From NCBI RefSeq assembly GCF_000420265.1, contig NZ_ATUP01000001.1, positions 62,001 to 126,000 of the forward strand: a DNA stretch of 64,000 nucleotides. The letters run 5' to 3'. Positions 1 through 8,058 of this stretch are shown here, piece after piece (positions within the stretch are counted from its first letter, which is position 1; the number at the start of each line of letters is the position of its first letter). This DNA is from Oceanicaulis alexandrii DSM 11625. GTDB taxonomy: Bacteria > Pseudomonadota > Alphaproteobacteria > Caulobacterales > Maricaulaceae. Under the pieces are notes generated by a model. That model did no database searches. It saw only the letters and a list, made by a program, of their open reading frames with translations, and was not told the DNA's origin. Both the position numbers and the translations under genes were made by a program.

Positions 1-2
1 AA

Positions 3-1028
3 GCCGAACAGGGCGAGAATCCGTTTCTTGAAGGCGCCACACGTTCCGAAGTAACAAACCGCTACACGGTGGAGGTGCTCAACGCGCCCCCGGAAACCCG
101 GCGGGATATCGGCTCGCGCAGTGCTGAGGGGCCGACCAGCATCCTTCATGCTCCCGCGGATCAACCGGGCGGACCTCAAACCATTCTGTACCGGATATAC
201 CTGCCTGACGGCGGCGCCGCGCCTGATGGCGGCGCAGCCCTGCCCCAACCTGTCCTGACCCTGCCCTCCGGAGACATACTTCGCGGCGAGCAAGCCTGCG
301 AGGCGCTTCGGACCCTGCAACCGGCTGTCATGGCGGCAGGAGCCGCCAGCATCACGGCGGCTCAGTATCGCGCCCTGATCACGCAACCGAACCGCCCCGA
401 CACCTGGCCGGCGCAATCTCCTGCGGACTGGTACATCCAGCTCGATCGTGAAAGCCTGCTCGGGATCTATACCGGCCAGATTAACGAAGATGCGCGTCGA
501 TCTGAGGGCGGCTTCTATCCCAATCCGGACAATTTCTACATCAGGACGATCGTCAATCGAAAGCATGGCCCGGTCTTCATGGTCCGCGCCAAGGCGCCGA
601 CAACGCCCAATACCTATCAGGGCGACGAAACGATGGGTGAAGGCCAGCTCCGTTACTGGTCGATCTGCTCCAACCAGAGCTTCGTCAATACGCGCGTCAA
701 TGACTGCCTGTTCGACGAAGAAATTCCTCTAGATCCGCGCGGCTTCTTCACCGTCATCGTGAGCCGTGAAGAAGATCGCCCTCGCAATGCACGCCCGGAA
801 TGCGGCTTGAGCTGGCTGCCGATGGCCGATGATGGCGACGGCATGTTCGATGAGGACGTCACCGTGGTCCAGATCCGTCACATGCTGGGCGCAGACGACT
901 TCGCCAACTCCATCGAACGCGTAGACCGCCAGGACGACCTGGAGACGATCCTCGGCCCCTACATGCCGCGCACCCAGTATCTGCAGACCAATCAGGTCGA
1001 AGCGCTGTTCCCGTGCCCGACGCGTTGA
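3..1028 (+). CDS. Conserved protein of unknown function, 5' end outside the window
   Basis: The frame is open from base 3 with no stop, and the in-frame GTG at 69 lies inside a sequence that reads smoothly from upstream (NRYTVEVLNAPPE), so the true start is probably beyond the left edge. At least 341 residues are present. I recognise no named domain. Visible features are a YRIYLPDGG stretch, a GQLRYWSICSNQS segment, a Cys pair region near DCLFDEE, and a C-terminal part with IRHMLGADDF and LGPYMPRTQYL. I have the impression of a conserved but unnamed family seen near TonB receptors, which is memory and not a search. It ends 47 bp before the TonB receptor gene and probably shares its transcript. 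Its function is unknown; periplasmic or secreted location is only a guess, because the N-terminus is not visible. Confidence 0.75.
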   Translation, partial: AEQGENPFLEGATRSEVTNRYTVEVLNAPPETRRDIGSRSAEGPTSILHAPADQPGGPQTILYRIYLPDGGAAPDGGAALPQPVLTLPSGDILRGEQACEALRTLQPAVMAAGAASITAAQYRALITQPNRPDTWPAQSPADWYIQLDRESLLGIYTGQINEDARRSEGGFYPNPDNFYIRTIVNRKHGPVFMVRAKAPTTPNTYQGDETMGEGQLRYWSICSNQSFVNTRVNDCLFDEEIPLDPRGFFTVIVSREEDRPRNARPECGLSWLPMADDGDGMFDEDVTVVQIRHMLGADDFANSIERVDRQDDLETILGPYMPRTQYLQTNQVEALFPCPTR

Positions 1029-1075
1029 GCCGGAACCAATCAAAATAAAAACAAAAAATACCTGGAGGAAACATC

Positions 1076-3427
1076 ATGAAAGCCATCTGGCTTGGAGGCT
1101 CGGCGCTTGCCGCGCTCATAAGTGCGGGAGCGCCTGCGCTCGCACAAGAGACTGACCCGGCTGTCGTCCGGGATGTGATCACTGTCACGGCTCAAAAGCG
1201 TGAGGAGAACATTCAGGACGTGCCGCTTTCCATCGTCGCGGTGAGCGGCGAAGACCTGGAAGAGCGCAACATCACGAACGCCATGGACCTGGGACGCACC
1301 GTTCCAAACTTCTACGCTACCCGCGGGGCTGCCGCCGCCAACACCCGCATCGTTGTTCGCGGCATCGGGACGGCCGGCAACACGGCGGCGGACCAAAGCA
1401 CTGCGTTCTTCCTTGATGGCGTGTACATTCCTCGCCCCTCCATTCTCTACGCTTCATTTCTTGATATCGGCAGCGTCGAGGTCGTCCGCGGGCCGCAAGG
1501 CACGCTGTTTGGCAGGAACGCCACCTCTGGCGGCGTAATCCTCACCTCACGGGCGCCAGGTGAGGAGTTTCATGGGACCGCTTCCCTCGAATTCGGCGAC
1601 TATGGCCATCAACAGATAGAAGCGGCTGTGGACCTTCCTGTGAACGACGCGGTTCGCCTGCGTTTTGCGGCTCAGGCCTCAGAGTTTGACGGCTATGGCG
1701 AGTCCATTCCGGACGGCTCCAGTTTTGGCGGCGACGAAACCGTCGCGGCGCGCCTGAGCGCGGATATCGATCTTACGCCCCGTCTCAGCTGGTCGGTTCG
1801 ACTGGATCACACGCGTCTGTCTGGCGACGGCGCGAGTGCGGCGGAGGCCCTCGGAGATACGCTGACCCCGGTGGGACGCGCGATCCTGACCGGGTTTCTG
1901 GGCGCCGGAAACCTGCCCGAACTGGATGATCCGTATGATCACCGGGTAAGCCACATCGTTGGGGGTGACCTGTCTGATGTCCAATGGGGCCTGTCAAGCA
2001 CGTTCAACTATGATCTCGATAATGGTTACTCGCTCGGGCTCATCAGCGGATGGCGCGACTACGAGAACCAGCAATACGATGAAGACATCTTCTTTCTCAC
2101 CATGCCTCTGACCGGCCGCATCGCCGGATTGCACAGTGAAAGCTGGTCCCATGAACTGCGTCTGGTTTCTCCAGACGATCTGATGGATGGCCGGTTCAGC
2201 TTTGTGGCCGGGCTTTACGCCTCCCATGAAGACGCCGCGTTTAGCGAGGTTCTGTCCTTCACGCCCCGAACCTGCATGGTGCTCGCGCCCGCCCCGCTTC
2301 GCGCGCCCTGCCTGAACAGCCCTCAAGCGGAAGCGTCTGATCTGCGCATGACTCAGAGCTCGGACAGCCTGGCGGTCTACGCCCAGGGTGAATACCTGCT
2401 GACAGACGAGCTGACGCTTCAGCTCGGAGCGCGGTACACGTCAGACGAACGTGAGGGACGCTTCCTGCAGCTGGCGGCCAACCCGCTGTCTGCGCGCGCC
2501 TTCAGGGCCCCCGCAGACACCCAGCTCGACTTCTCGGACGAGACGCCGACCTTGCGCGTGGCGCTGAGTTATACTGTCAGCCCGGACCACACCGTGTTTG
2601 CGTCCTATAGCACCGGGTACAAATCTGGCGGGTTCAACTCAGGCGGCGGCGCAGAGCGCCTGACTGCTGAGGAGCGCACCTTTGACAGTGAAACTGCGGA
2701 CAATTTCGAGCTGGGTTTCAAGGGAAGCTTTCTCGACAACCGCATGGATCTGGCGCTGACCGCCTACCGGACCGAGCTTGAGGACTTCCAGTCCCGCAGC
2801 TTTGACGGTTCAAGCTTCATCACCCGGAACGCCGGCACTCTGGTTCACCAGGGGTTCGAACTTGATGGCGCGCTGCTGATCGCCAGCAATATCGAAGTGA
2901 CCGGCGGGGTTGCGTATCTGGACTCCGAGTTCACCTCCTTCACCGGCGCTCAGGCCCTGCCCGGCTGTTCAGCCGCCAGCCCTGACATTCCCGGTTGCGG
3001 TCCGGTTGGCGGCAATCGTCGCGTTCAGGACCTGACCGGAGGCAAGAACCATTTCGCTCCGGAATGGACTGGCAATCTGTTCGTGACCGTCGATGGCGAA
3101 GTCGCCCAATGGGGCTGGCGCGCGACGGCTGGCGCCAACTATGTGGGCGAACAGTTCGTCGGGGGCGTAATCGATAACAATCCACAGGTCCTGCAAGACG
3201 GTTATGCGCTGGTGTCAGCCCGCCTGACGCTCAGCGCTCCCAACGACCGTTTCAATGTCGCCGTCTATGGCGAAAACCTCACTGATGAAGGCTATTGCGG
3301 CGTCAGCTTCTACCAGCCGCTGAGCGGTCAGCTGGGTCTGAACAACGCCTCCACTGGCGGGACGTTCATCCGCTGCAACACAGGTGCGCCCCGTACGTTT
3401 GGCGTCCGCCTGTCCACCACATTCTAA
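1076..3427 (+). CDS. TonB-dependent outer-membrane receptor
   Basis: 783 residues with a clear signal peptide (cut near APALAQE, about residue 24). It is followed by a TonB-box-like DVITVTAQKREE, a plug domain (about 35-160, with RGIGTAGN and VEVVRGPQGTLFGRNA) and a 22-strand type barrel ending in Phe (RLSTTF), as expected for outer-membrane insertion. The family takes up siderophores, vitamins, sugars or other large substrates using TonB energy. The plug wording (ENIQDVPLSIVAVSGEDL) is that of the large receptor group common in Sphingomonadales and Caulobacterales, whose ligands are mostly unknown. A GGAGG sits just before the ATG. Neighbours are an unknown protein upstream and a DUF1254 protein 19 bp downstream, suggesting one uptake or processing operon. 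The substrate cannot be read from the sequence. Confidence 0.95.
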   Translation: MKAIWLGGSALAALISAGAPALAQETDPAVVRDVITVTAQKREENIQDVPLSIVAVSGEDLEERNITNAMDLGRTVPNFYATRGAAAANTRIVVRGIGTAGNTAADQSTAFFLDGVYIPRPSILYASFLDIGSVEVVRGPQGTLFGRNATSGGVILTSRAPGEEFHGTASLEFGDYGHQQIEAAVDLPVNDAVRLRFAAQASEFDGYGESIPDGSSFGGDETVAARLSADIDLTPRLSWSVRLDHTRLSGDGASAAEALGDTLTPVGRAILTGFLGAGNLPELDDPYDHRVSHIVGGDLSDVQWGLSSTFNYDLDNGYSLGLISGWRDYENQQYDEDIFFLTMPLTGRIAGLHSESWSHELRLVSPDDLMDGRFSFVAGLYASHEDAAFSEVLSFTPRTCMVLAPAPLRAPCLNSPQAEASDLRMTQSSDSLAVYAQGEYLLTDELTLQLGARYTSDEREGRFLQLAANPLSARAFRAPADTQLDFSDETPTLRVALSYTVSPDHTVFASYSTGYKSGGFNSGGGAERLTAEERTFDSETADNFELGFKGSFLDNRMDLALTAYRTELEDFQSRSFDGSSFITRNAGTLVHQGFELDGALLIASNIEVTGGVAYLDSEFTSFTGAQALPGCSAASPDIPGCGPVGGNRRVQDLTGGKNHFAPEWTGNLFVTVDGEVAQWGWRATAGANYVGEQFVGGVIDNNPQVLQDGYALVSARLTLSAPNDRFNVAVYGENLTDEGYCGVSFYQPLSGQLGLNNASTGGTFIRCNTGAPRTFGVRLSTTF

Positions 3428-3446
3428 GCCAGAGGCTCGAAAACTC

Positions 3447-4904
3447 ATGATGAAACACGCACTCCTAACGGCCGTCTCGATACTCGGCTGGGGACTCACG
3501 CCCGTCGCCGCTCAGGCCCAAACCGCGCCCCAAACCGTCGTGACAAGCGAAGTGGACGCAGAAGGCCGCGAAGCGCTCGCATACAGCCTCGCCATTCAGG
3601 CTTATCTGTACACCTATCCGCTTTTCATCTGGGAGCGCGAACGGTTGCGTCGGGAAAACCTGAGAGAAGCTCAGACCCGCGGTCCGATCGCCCCCATCAA
3701 CCGGCTCGGGCACATGAACTGGCTGGCGAACGCCAACAGCGACATGCCCTACAGCCCCAATAATGACACGGTCTACACGGGCGTATCTCTCGACCTTCGG
3801 GCCGAACCGATCATTCTCGACATGCCCGAGATCAAGGATCGCTACGCCGTCGTGCAGTCGGTCAACGCCTATATGGAAAACCAGACCTATCACTACTCCC
3901 CACGCGTGAATGGGGGGGAAGGGGCGCACCTGGCGTTTGTCGGACCTGATTGGGAAGGCGAGCTGCCTGATGGCGTCCAACGGGTTGATATCGACACTCC
4001 GTCAGGCGCCCTGGCTATTCGTCTGGCCGTTCAACGCAACGAAACCGATCTCGCCACTGTACGCGGATATCAGAACCAGATGTCCCTCACCCCGCTTTCA
4101 GCCTGGAACAATGGCCCGACAGAAGTGGAACCCGCCATCCCTGCCCCTGTCGAGCGAGAGACTTTTGAAGGCCCATTCGCACATTTTCATCAGATGGCCG
4201 TTCTACTGGCTGAAAACCCGCCCCCTCCGCAGCATGCGGCGATGAACGCCACGCTGTGGCGCCTGGGTCTGGAGCCCGGTCAGGGGTTTGATCCCGACGC
4301 CCTGGACCCGGACACCCGCGCCGGCATCCTGCGCGCGATCGAAGACGGCCCGGCGGTGATGGAATATCTGCGCCGCAATCGAGGCCAGCGTTTCCCGACG
4401 GGTTGGGATACGGCGCGCTATGCTGATGACATAGTTTTCGATTATGCGGCCCGCGCCGCGATTTCTCTGGTCGGGCTTTTGGGCAACGATCCTGAAGAGG
4501 CGATCTACTTCTACACCTTTTTTGACTCAGAGAACGCGCCGCTTGATGGCAGTGAGTCCTACAGGATGCATTTCGAACCCGAGGATCTGCCCGAGATCAC
4601 TTCACTCGGGTTCTGGTCGGTGACCATGTACGATGGCGAGACTTTCCTTCTGGTCGACAACCCCATCGACCGGTACTCCATCGGCAGTCGTCATAACCTC
4701 CAGTTTAACGACGACGGTTCGCTGGATCTCTATATCCAGCCTGAAGCGCCGGGCGGGGAACTGGACGCCAACTGGCTCCCCTCTCCCGAAGGTCGCCCGT
4801 TCCGGGTCACTTTCCGGATTTACTCACCCAAACCGGAAACCACCCAGTCCCTGTACGATGGGGAACTCGCCTTGCCGCCTCTGATACCCGCCTCAGATCA
4901 GTAA
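3447..4904 (+). CDS. Secreted DUF1254/DUF1214 domain protein
   Basis: I place the start at the ATG-ATG pair at 3447, giving 485 residues with a signal peptide (MMKHALLTAV to PVAAQAQ). The longer frame from 3384 would overlap the receptor gene and hide the signal. The N-terminal half matches DUF1254 (AYLYTYPLFIWERERL, NNDTVYTGVSLDL, YHYSPRVNGG) and the C-terminal 110 residues match DUF1214 (GFWSVTMYDGE, NLQFNDDGSLDLYIQ, FRVTFRIYSP). The two domains normally occur together in bacterial secreted proteins of unknown biochemistry. The gene lies 19 bp after the TonB receptor gene, so co-transcription is likely, perhaps for handling the same compound. A weak 6-bp hairpin spans the stop codon (4891-4912), just before the convergent regulator gene. 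Confidence 0.9.
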   Translation: MMKHALLTAVSILGWGLTPVAAQAQTAPQTVVTSEVDAEGREALAYSLAIQAYLYTYPLFIWERERLRRENLREAQTRGPIAPINRLGHMNWLANANSDMPYSPNNDTVYTGVSLDLRAEPIILDMPEIKDRYAVVQSVNAYMENQTYHYSPRVNGGEGAHLAFVGPDWEGELPDGVQRVDIDTPSGALAIRLAVQRNETDLATVRGYQNQMSLTPLSAWNNGPTEVEPAIPAPVERETFEGPFAHFHQMAVLLAENPPPPQHAAMNATLWRLGLEPGQGFDPDALDPDTRAGILRAIEDGPAVMEYLRRNRGQRFPTGWDTARYADDIVFDYAARAAISLVGLLGNDPEEAIYFYTFFDSENAPLDGSESYRMHFEPEDLPEITSLGFWSVTMYDGETFLLVDNPIDRYSIGSRHNLQFNDDGSLDLYIQPEAPGGELDANWLPSPEGRPFRVTFRIYSPKPETTQSLYDGELALPPLIPASDQ

Positions 4905-4914
4905 TCCTGAGGGG

Positions 4915-5604
4915 TCAGGACGAAAGATGCTCGGCTCTGGCTGCGTCAATCCAGTCAGCCAGAGCCGTAGCATCGGTCACTTCAATCGCCCTGTATTTCA
5001 GAGTGATCAGTCCATCCGCCTCAAGTTGCTTGAGAGCCTTTCCGATCGACACGCGTGAGGCGCCAATGGCTACCGCCAGATCTGACTGGCTCCAGGGAAT
5101 GACACCCGGAACTTCCGCCGACTCCAGCATGCCGTGCAGGAACACGGCCGTGTAGGCAGCCAGAGGCAATCTCCGCAGGTCGTCCACCATGTTGAGAGTC
5201 GCTTTCAGGCGGCTCAGGGTCGCGGGTAAAGCCGCTCGGGCGATTTCCGGGTAGACGTCCATCAGAGCATTGAACTCTGAATGCTGAATATAGCCGATGA
5301 CGGTTTTGCCTACGGCCACAGCGTTCTGCTCGCGTTTTCGGCCCACCATGACGCTCATGAGGCCGATGAAATGCCCCTCACCAAAAACAGCCAGTATCGT
5401 TTCCAGCCCTTCGGGACTGATCCGGCCCATCTTGACCGCCCCGGAGCGGACAATCATCAGGCGTTGGTCGTCATCTCCAGCTGAATAGATCATCTGACCA
5501 TCTTCAAAGGTCAGTCTGCGCTCAACGGATTCCAGAGCCGCTTTGACGTCATCACTCAACAGGTCGAGAAATTTCAGACTTCCGTGTTCCAGCAATCCGG
5601 CCAT
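4915..5604 (-). CDS. Crp/Fnr-family transcriptional regulator
   Basis: About 229 residues from the ATG at 5604, which has a GAGGA Shine-Dalgarno at good distance; the longer frame to a GTG at 5685 has none. The N-terminal half is a cyclic-nucleotide-binding type beta-roll (FEDGQMIYSAGDDDQRLMIVRSGAVKM is its core, here in part; then FGEGHFIGLMSV), joined by a long helix to a winged helix (QSDLAVAIGASRVSIGKALKQ). It lacks the N-terminal Cys cluster of Fnr, so it is not an oxygen-sensing Fe-S Fnr. The arginine and serine set that would show cAMP binding is not clear, so the ligand is open. It converges on the DUF1254 gene with a 10-bp gap and may control the adjoining uptake genes, but no shared operator was found. 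Confidence 0.88.
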   Translation of the reverse strand: MAGLLEHGSLKFLDLLSDDVKAALESVERRLTFEDGQMIYSAGDDDQRLMIVRSGAVKMGRISPEGLETILAVFGEGHFIGLMSVMVGRKREQNAVAVGKTVIGYIQHSEFNALMDVYPEIARAALPATLSRLKATLNMVDDLRRLPLAAYTAVFLHGMLESAEVPGVIPWSQSDLAVAIGASRVSIGKALKQLEADGLITLKYRAIEVTDATALADWIDAARAEHLSS

Positions 5605-6013
5605 CGTATCGTCCTCAACACTGTTCAAGATATTGATACTGGTCGCTTTATAGAGCCACGAGAAGCTGAATATTTGAAACCCCACACCCTAAGGTGGAAT
5701 ATACGCTAAATACTGGCCTTACGCGGTTGCGCACTCTTCAAAAGAGAGCTGACAACGCCTGAGCCAAAACAATTAGTCCACAGTAGACGCATCATTTTCG
5801 GTTAAAAACAACGCTTCCGTCTTTTGTGGAGTATTATGCGGATTGACCGGTATGGGCTTTCGCCTGGATCAGGCGCAAACCCATGTACGCCTCACAGTTG
5901 TCGGAAACACCCACATCCCGAGTGCCAAACCAGGCGTTAAGCAAAATCATTATCCTGATGTTTGCAGTTGACCCTCGACACTTTCGGTCAGGTTACCGGG
6001 TCTGGAGGCGCGC
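5605..6013. other. Non-coding divergent promoter region with one long hairpin
   Basis: This 409-bp stretch separates the Crp/Fnr gene (leftward) from the first Hpt-receiver gene (rightward). I find no convincing small gene in it. AT-rich segments near 5690-5830 could hold promoters, but I cannot fix -35/-10 boxes with confidence. A GGAGG-like site at about 6003-6008 serves the ATG at 6014. The notable element is the inverted repeat at 5852-5884, listed separately. Confidence 0.6.
5852..5884. repeat. Imperfect inverted repeat, 15-bp arms, GAT loop
   Basis: The left arm ATGGGCTTTCGCCTG (5852-5866) and the right arm CAGGCGCAAACCCAT (5870-5884) pair at 13 of 15 positions around a 3-base loop. 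No T-run follows on either strand, so it is a poor intrinsic terminator. It could be a REP-like element, an RNA structure in a long leader, or an operator. Confidence 0.6.
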
Positions 6014-6778
6014 ATGACATCAGCCACCCAAATCTCTGAACTGCGCCGAGCCTTTTTGAGCCGAGCGCATGAAGACATTCAGGCGCTTCATGAACGACTG
6101 GAAAGCGCTTGTGATAGCGAGACCTCACACGAACTCGTCACCGATATCGCCCAGCTCTCTCATCGCCTGATGGGCTCTTACGGTTCGTTCGGCTTTCCCG
6201 CTATGGCCCGCAACTTTGAACTGATCGAAGAAGTCGCACTCAGCCATATCTCTGCGCAAAGCGCGGCGCTCCCGGTCATGGACCAGACCCGTCTGCCCGG
6301 CCTGATCGCAGACATGATGCAGCAAGCCCGCCTGCTGGATACTTTGGGTTATGAGCCGCATCCGGTCGAAACCGAGCACACTCCGCTGGTGGACCGCGAT
6401 GATCACAAGCGTATTCTTTTTGTCGATGATGACGTTGCCCTGCACGGGCTGGCGCAACTGTATCTCAAGCAAGAAGGCTACGCTGATATCGCGTGTGAAA
6501 CGTGCGCGAAGGATGCGGCGGAGCATCTCGCAGAGCATCATGTAGACGCGATCATTTGCGACTGGCAGCTGGAAGGCGATACTGGCCTGGATCTGTTGAG
6601 AAAGCTCAGGTCTGGCGGGTTGCGCCCCCCGAAAGAGACGCCCTTCATCTTCATGACGGTCCCCTCCTCGAAACAAGCCATAGAACGCGCAGGCCTGTAC
6701 CGGCCTGACGGCTATCTGCTCAAACCCTTTGATGCGCAACGTCTGCATGGCGTGCTGTCACGCGCCTTGAAGACATAA
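6014..6778 (+). CDS. Hpt-receiver phosphorelay protein (first of two)
   Basis: 254 residues. The N-terminal helical domain (about 1-115) carries an Hpt motif LSHRLMGSYGSFGFPAMA with candidate phospho-His H50. The C-terminal domain (about 132-254) is a CheY-type receiver with acidic DDD (138-140), phospho-acceptor D183 (IICDWQ), a switch Thr in FMTVPSS and Lys in YLLKPFD. The Hpt residue following His-Arg-Leu is Met where Lys is usual. There is no DNA-binding or enzymatic output domain, so it should act as a relay or phosphate sink between a kinase and other receivers. It has the same architecture as the next gene 69 bp downstream. The kinase encoded at 8059-10350 is the obvious candidate partner. 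Confidence 0.88.
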   Translation: MTSATQISELRRAFLSRAHEDIQALHERLESACDSETSHELVTDIAQLSHRLMGSYGSFGFPAMARNFELIEEVALSHISAQSAALPVMDQTRLPGLIADMMQQARLLDTLGYEPHPVETEHTPLVDRDDHKRILFVDDDVALHGLAQLYLKQEGYADIACETCAKDAAEHLAEHHVDAIICDWQLEGDTGLDLLRKLRSGGLRPPKETPFIFMTVPSSKQAIERAGLYRPDGYLLKPFDAQRLHGVLSRALKT

Positions 6779-6847
6779 CTCGTCATTGTGTGTAACCTTT
6801 AAAATAGAACATTGGCTTACGTTTCTCTGAAAAAGGTGGAGACATGT

Positions 6848-7654
6848 ATGCCTGCCGCAAATCCAAGACGTGTCGTTGAACAGTTTTGCACAAAGTTTCC
6901 AGACCAGCTGGTGAGTCTGACTCGTATCATAGGCGATGAAAAAGCCTCCCAGTTCCAGCTGAAGCGCAACTTGAAAAAACTGCATGAGGAAAGCCACCGC
7001 CTCAAAGGCGCCGCCTATTGCATGGGATTCCCAAGCATTGGCGCAGCATTTTTCAAACTCGAGCAAAATACGCAACGACTGCTGGAATCCAAGAAAGACG
7101 TCACGCCCCAATTGATGGAGCGTATTTATCTGGATCTCTCAAAGGTCGCCAAACTGCGCCGAACTGTGGCCCCCGAGCAATCCAAACTCCTGCAGAGTTT
7201 TGAGAACCCGGCCCAGCAAACACTGGGTGACGCCGACGCAGCCGCCCTCAGGCAGTTGCTGAATTCGCAACGCGTTCTGTTTGTTGAAGATGATATTTCT
7301 GTGCGCAACCTGGTCCGTGAACTTCTATCCGACATTGGCGTAGGCGATATTTGTATGGCCAATTCCGGTCAGGAAGCGCTGGACGCGATGCGCAGCTTCA
7401 CTCCGACACTTCTCATTTCCGACTGGCATATGGAGCCCGTGGACGGCTTGTCTCTGCTCCGGCAAATCCGCTCAGGCGCCACGCCGGTCAACGCCCAGAC
7501 ACCGGTCATTTTTCTGACCGCTGAAAACAACGCTGAAAAGATTCACACGGTCATACGCAATGGCGCGAACCATGTCCTGGTCAAACCCTTTAATCGCGCT
7601 GTGGTGATGCGCGCGATTGCACGGATTGCGCAGCAACACCAAAGATCACATTAG
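6848..7654 (+). CDS. Hpt-receiver phosphorelay protein (second of two)
   Basis: 268 residues from the ATG at 6848, which follows a GGTGGAG site; a frame from a TTG at 6812 lacks such a signal. The Hpt motif is SHRLKGAAYCMGFPSIG with H50, and the receiver (about 141-268) has EDD (147-149), D192 (ISDWHM), a Thr in FLTAENN and Lys in VLVKPFN. It is a paralogue of the preceding protein: both put the phospho-His at residue 50 and share the DW dipeptide after or at the phospho-Asp. It lacks an output domain. The stop codon overlaps that of the convergent receiver gene by 4 bp, so no terminator separates them. Confidence 0.88.
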   Translation: MPAANPRRVVEQFCTKFPDQLVSLTRIIGDEKASQFQLKRNLKKLHEESHRLKGAAYCMGFPSIGAAFFKLEQNTQRLLESKKDVTPQLMERIYLDLSKVAKLRRTVAPEQSKLLQSFENPAQQTLGDADAAALRQLLNSQRVLFVEDDISVRNLVRELLSDIGVGDICMANSGQEALDAMRSFTPTLLISDWHMEPVDGLSLLRQIRSGATPVNAQTPVIFLTAENNAEKIHTVIRNGANHVLVKPFNRAVVMRAIARIAQQHQRSH

Positions 7655-8046
7655 AGGTTCGCGGCCTCGAGCTCCTTCCAGATATCTTCCACCTGATCGG
7701 GTAAAGTCATCGGGTCAAAAGGCTTGACGATCACCGATTGCGCACCGGCGCTGATATAAGAGTCCAGTTCATGGGATTGCGCCTTGGCCGTCATGAACAC
7801 CACAGGCGTTTGCGCAAACTGCTCGCTCTGGCGAAGCGCGCCAAGGACCTCTAGACCATTCATTCCAGGCATCATCATGTCGAGCATGATCAGTTGAGGC
7901 TGGATCGCGGGCAGACCTTTCAGCGCGCTCGGTCCGTCCTCGAACAGTTCAACCTGATACCCGCCAATATCGCTCAGAGAGAGATCAAGTATGGTCCGGA
8001 TGTCGAAATCGTCTTCGACACAACATATGCGTTCAAGCTCAACCAT
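7651..8046 (-). CDS. Single-domain CheY-like response regulator
   Basis: 131 residues consisting only of a receiver: CCVEDDFD at the N-terminus for the acidic pocket, IMLDMMMPGMNG with the phospho-acceptor Asp, FMTAKAQ for the switch Thr and SVIVKPFDP for the conserved Lys. The absence of an output domain suggests signalling by protein contact or onward phosphotransfer. It lies 12 bp downstream of the sensor kinase gene on the same strand, so the kinase is its likely phosphodonor. The two Hpt proteins encoded on the opposite strand could exchange phosphate with it. Confidence 0.92.
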   Translation of the reverse strand: MVELERICCVEDDFDIRTILDLSLSDIGGYQVELFEDGPSALKGLPAIQPQLIMLDMMMPGMNGLEVLGALRQSEQFAQTPVVFMTAKAQSHELDSYISAGAQSVIVKPFDPMTLPDQVEDIWKELEAANL

Positions 8047-8058
8047 TGCCTGTATGCC

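Noticed and set aside
4891-4912. Hairpin CCTCAG/CTGAGG at the end of the DUF1254 gene as a terminator
   Set aside because: The stem is only 6 bp with a 10-base loop and no T-run; it is too weak to list as a terminator.
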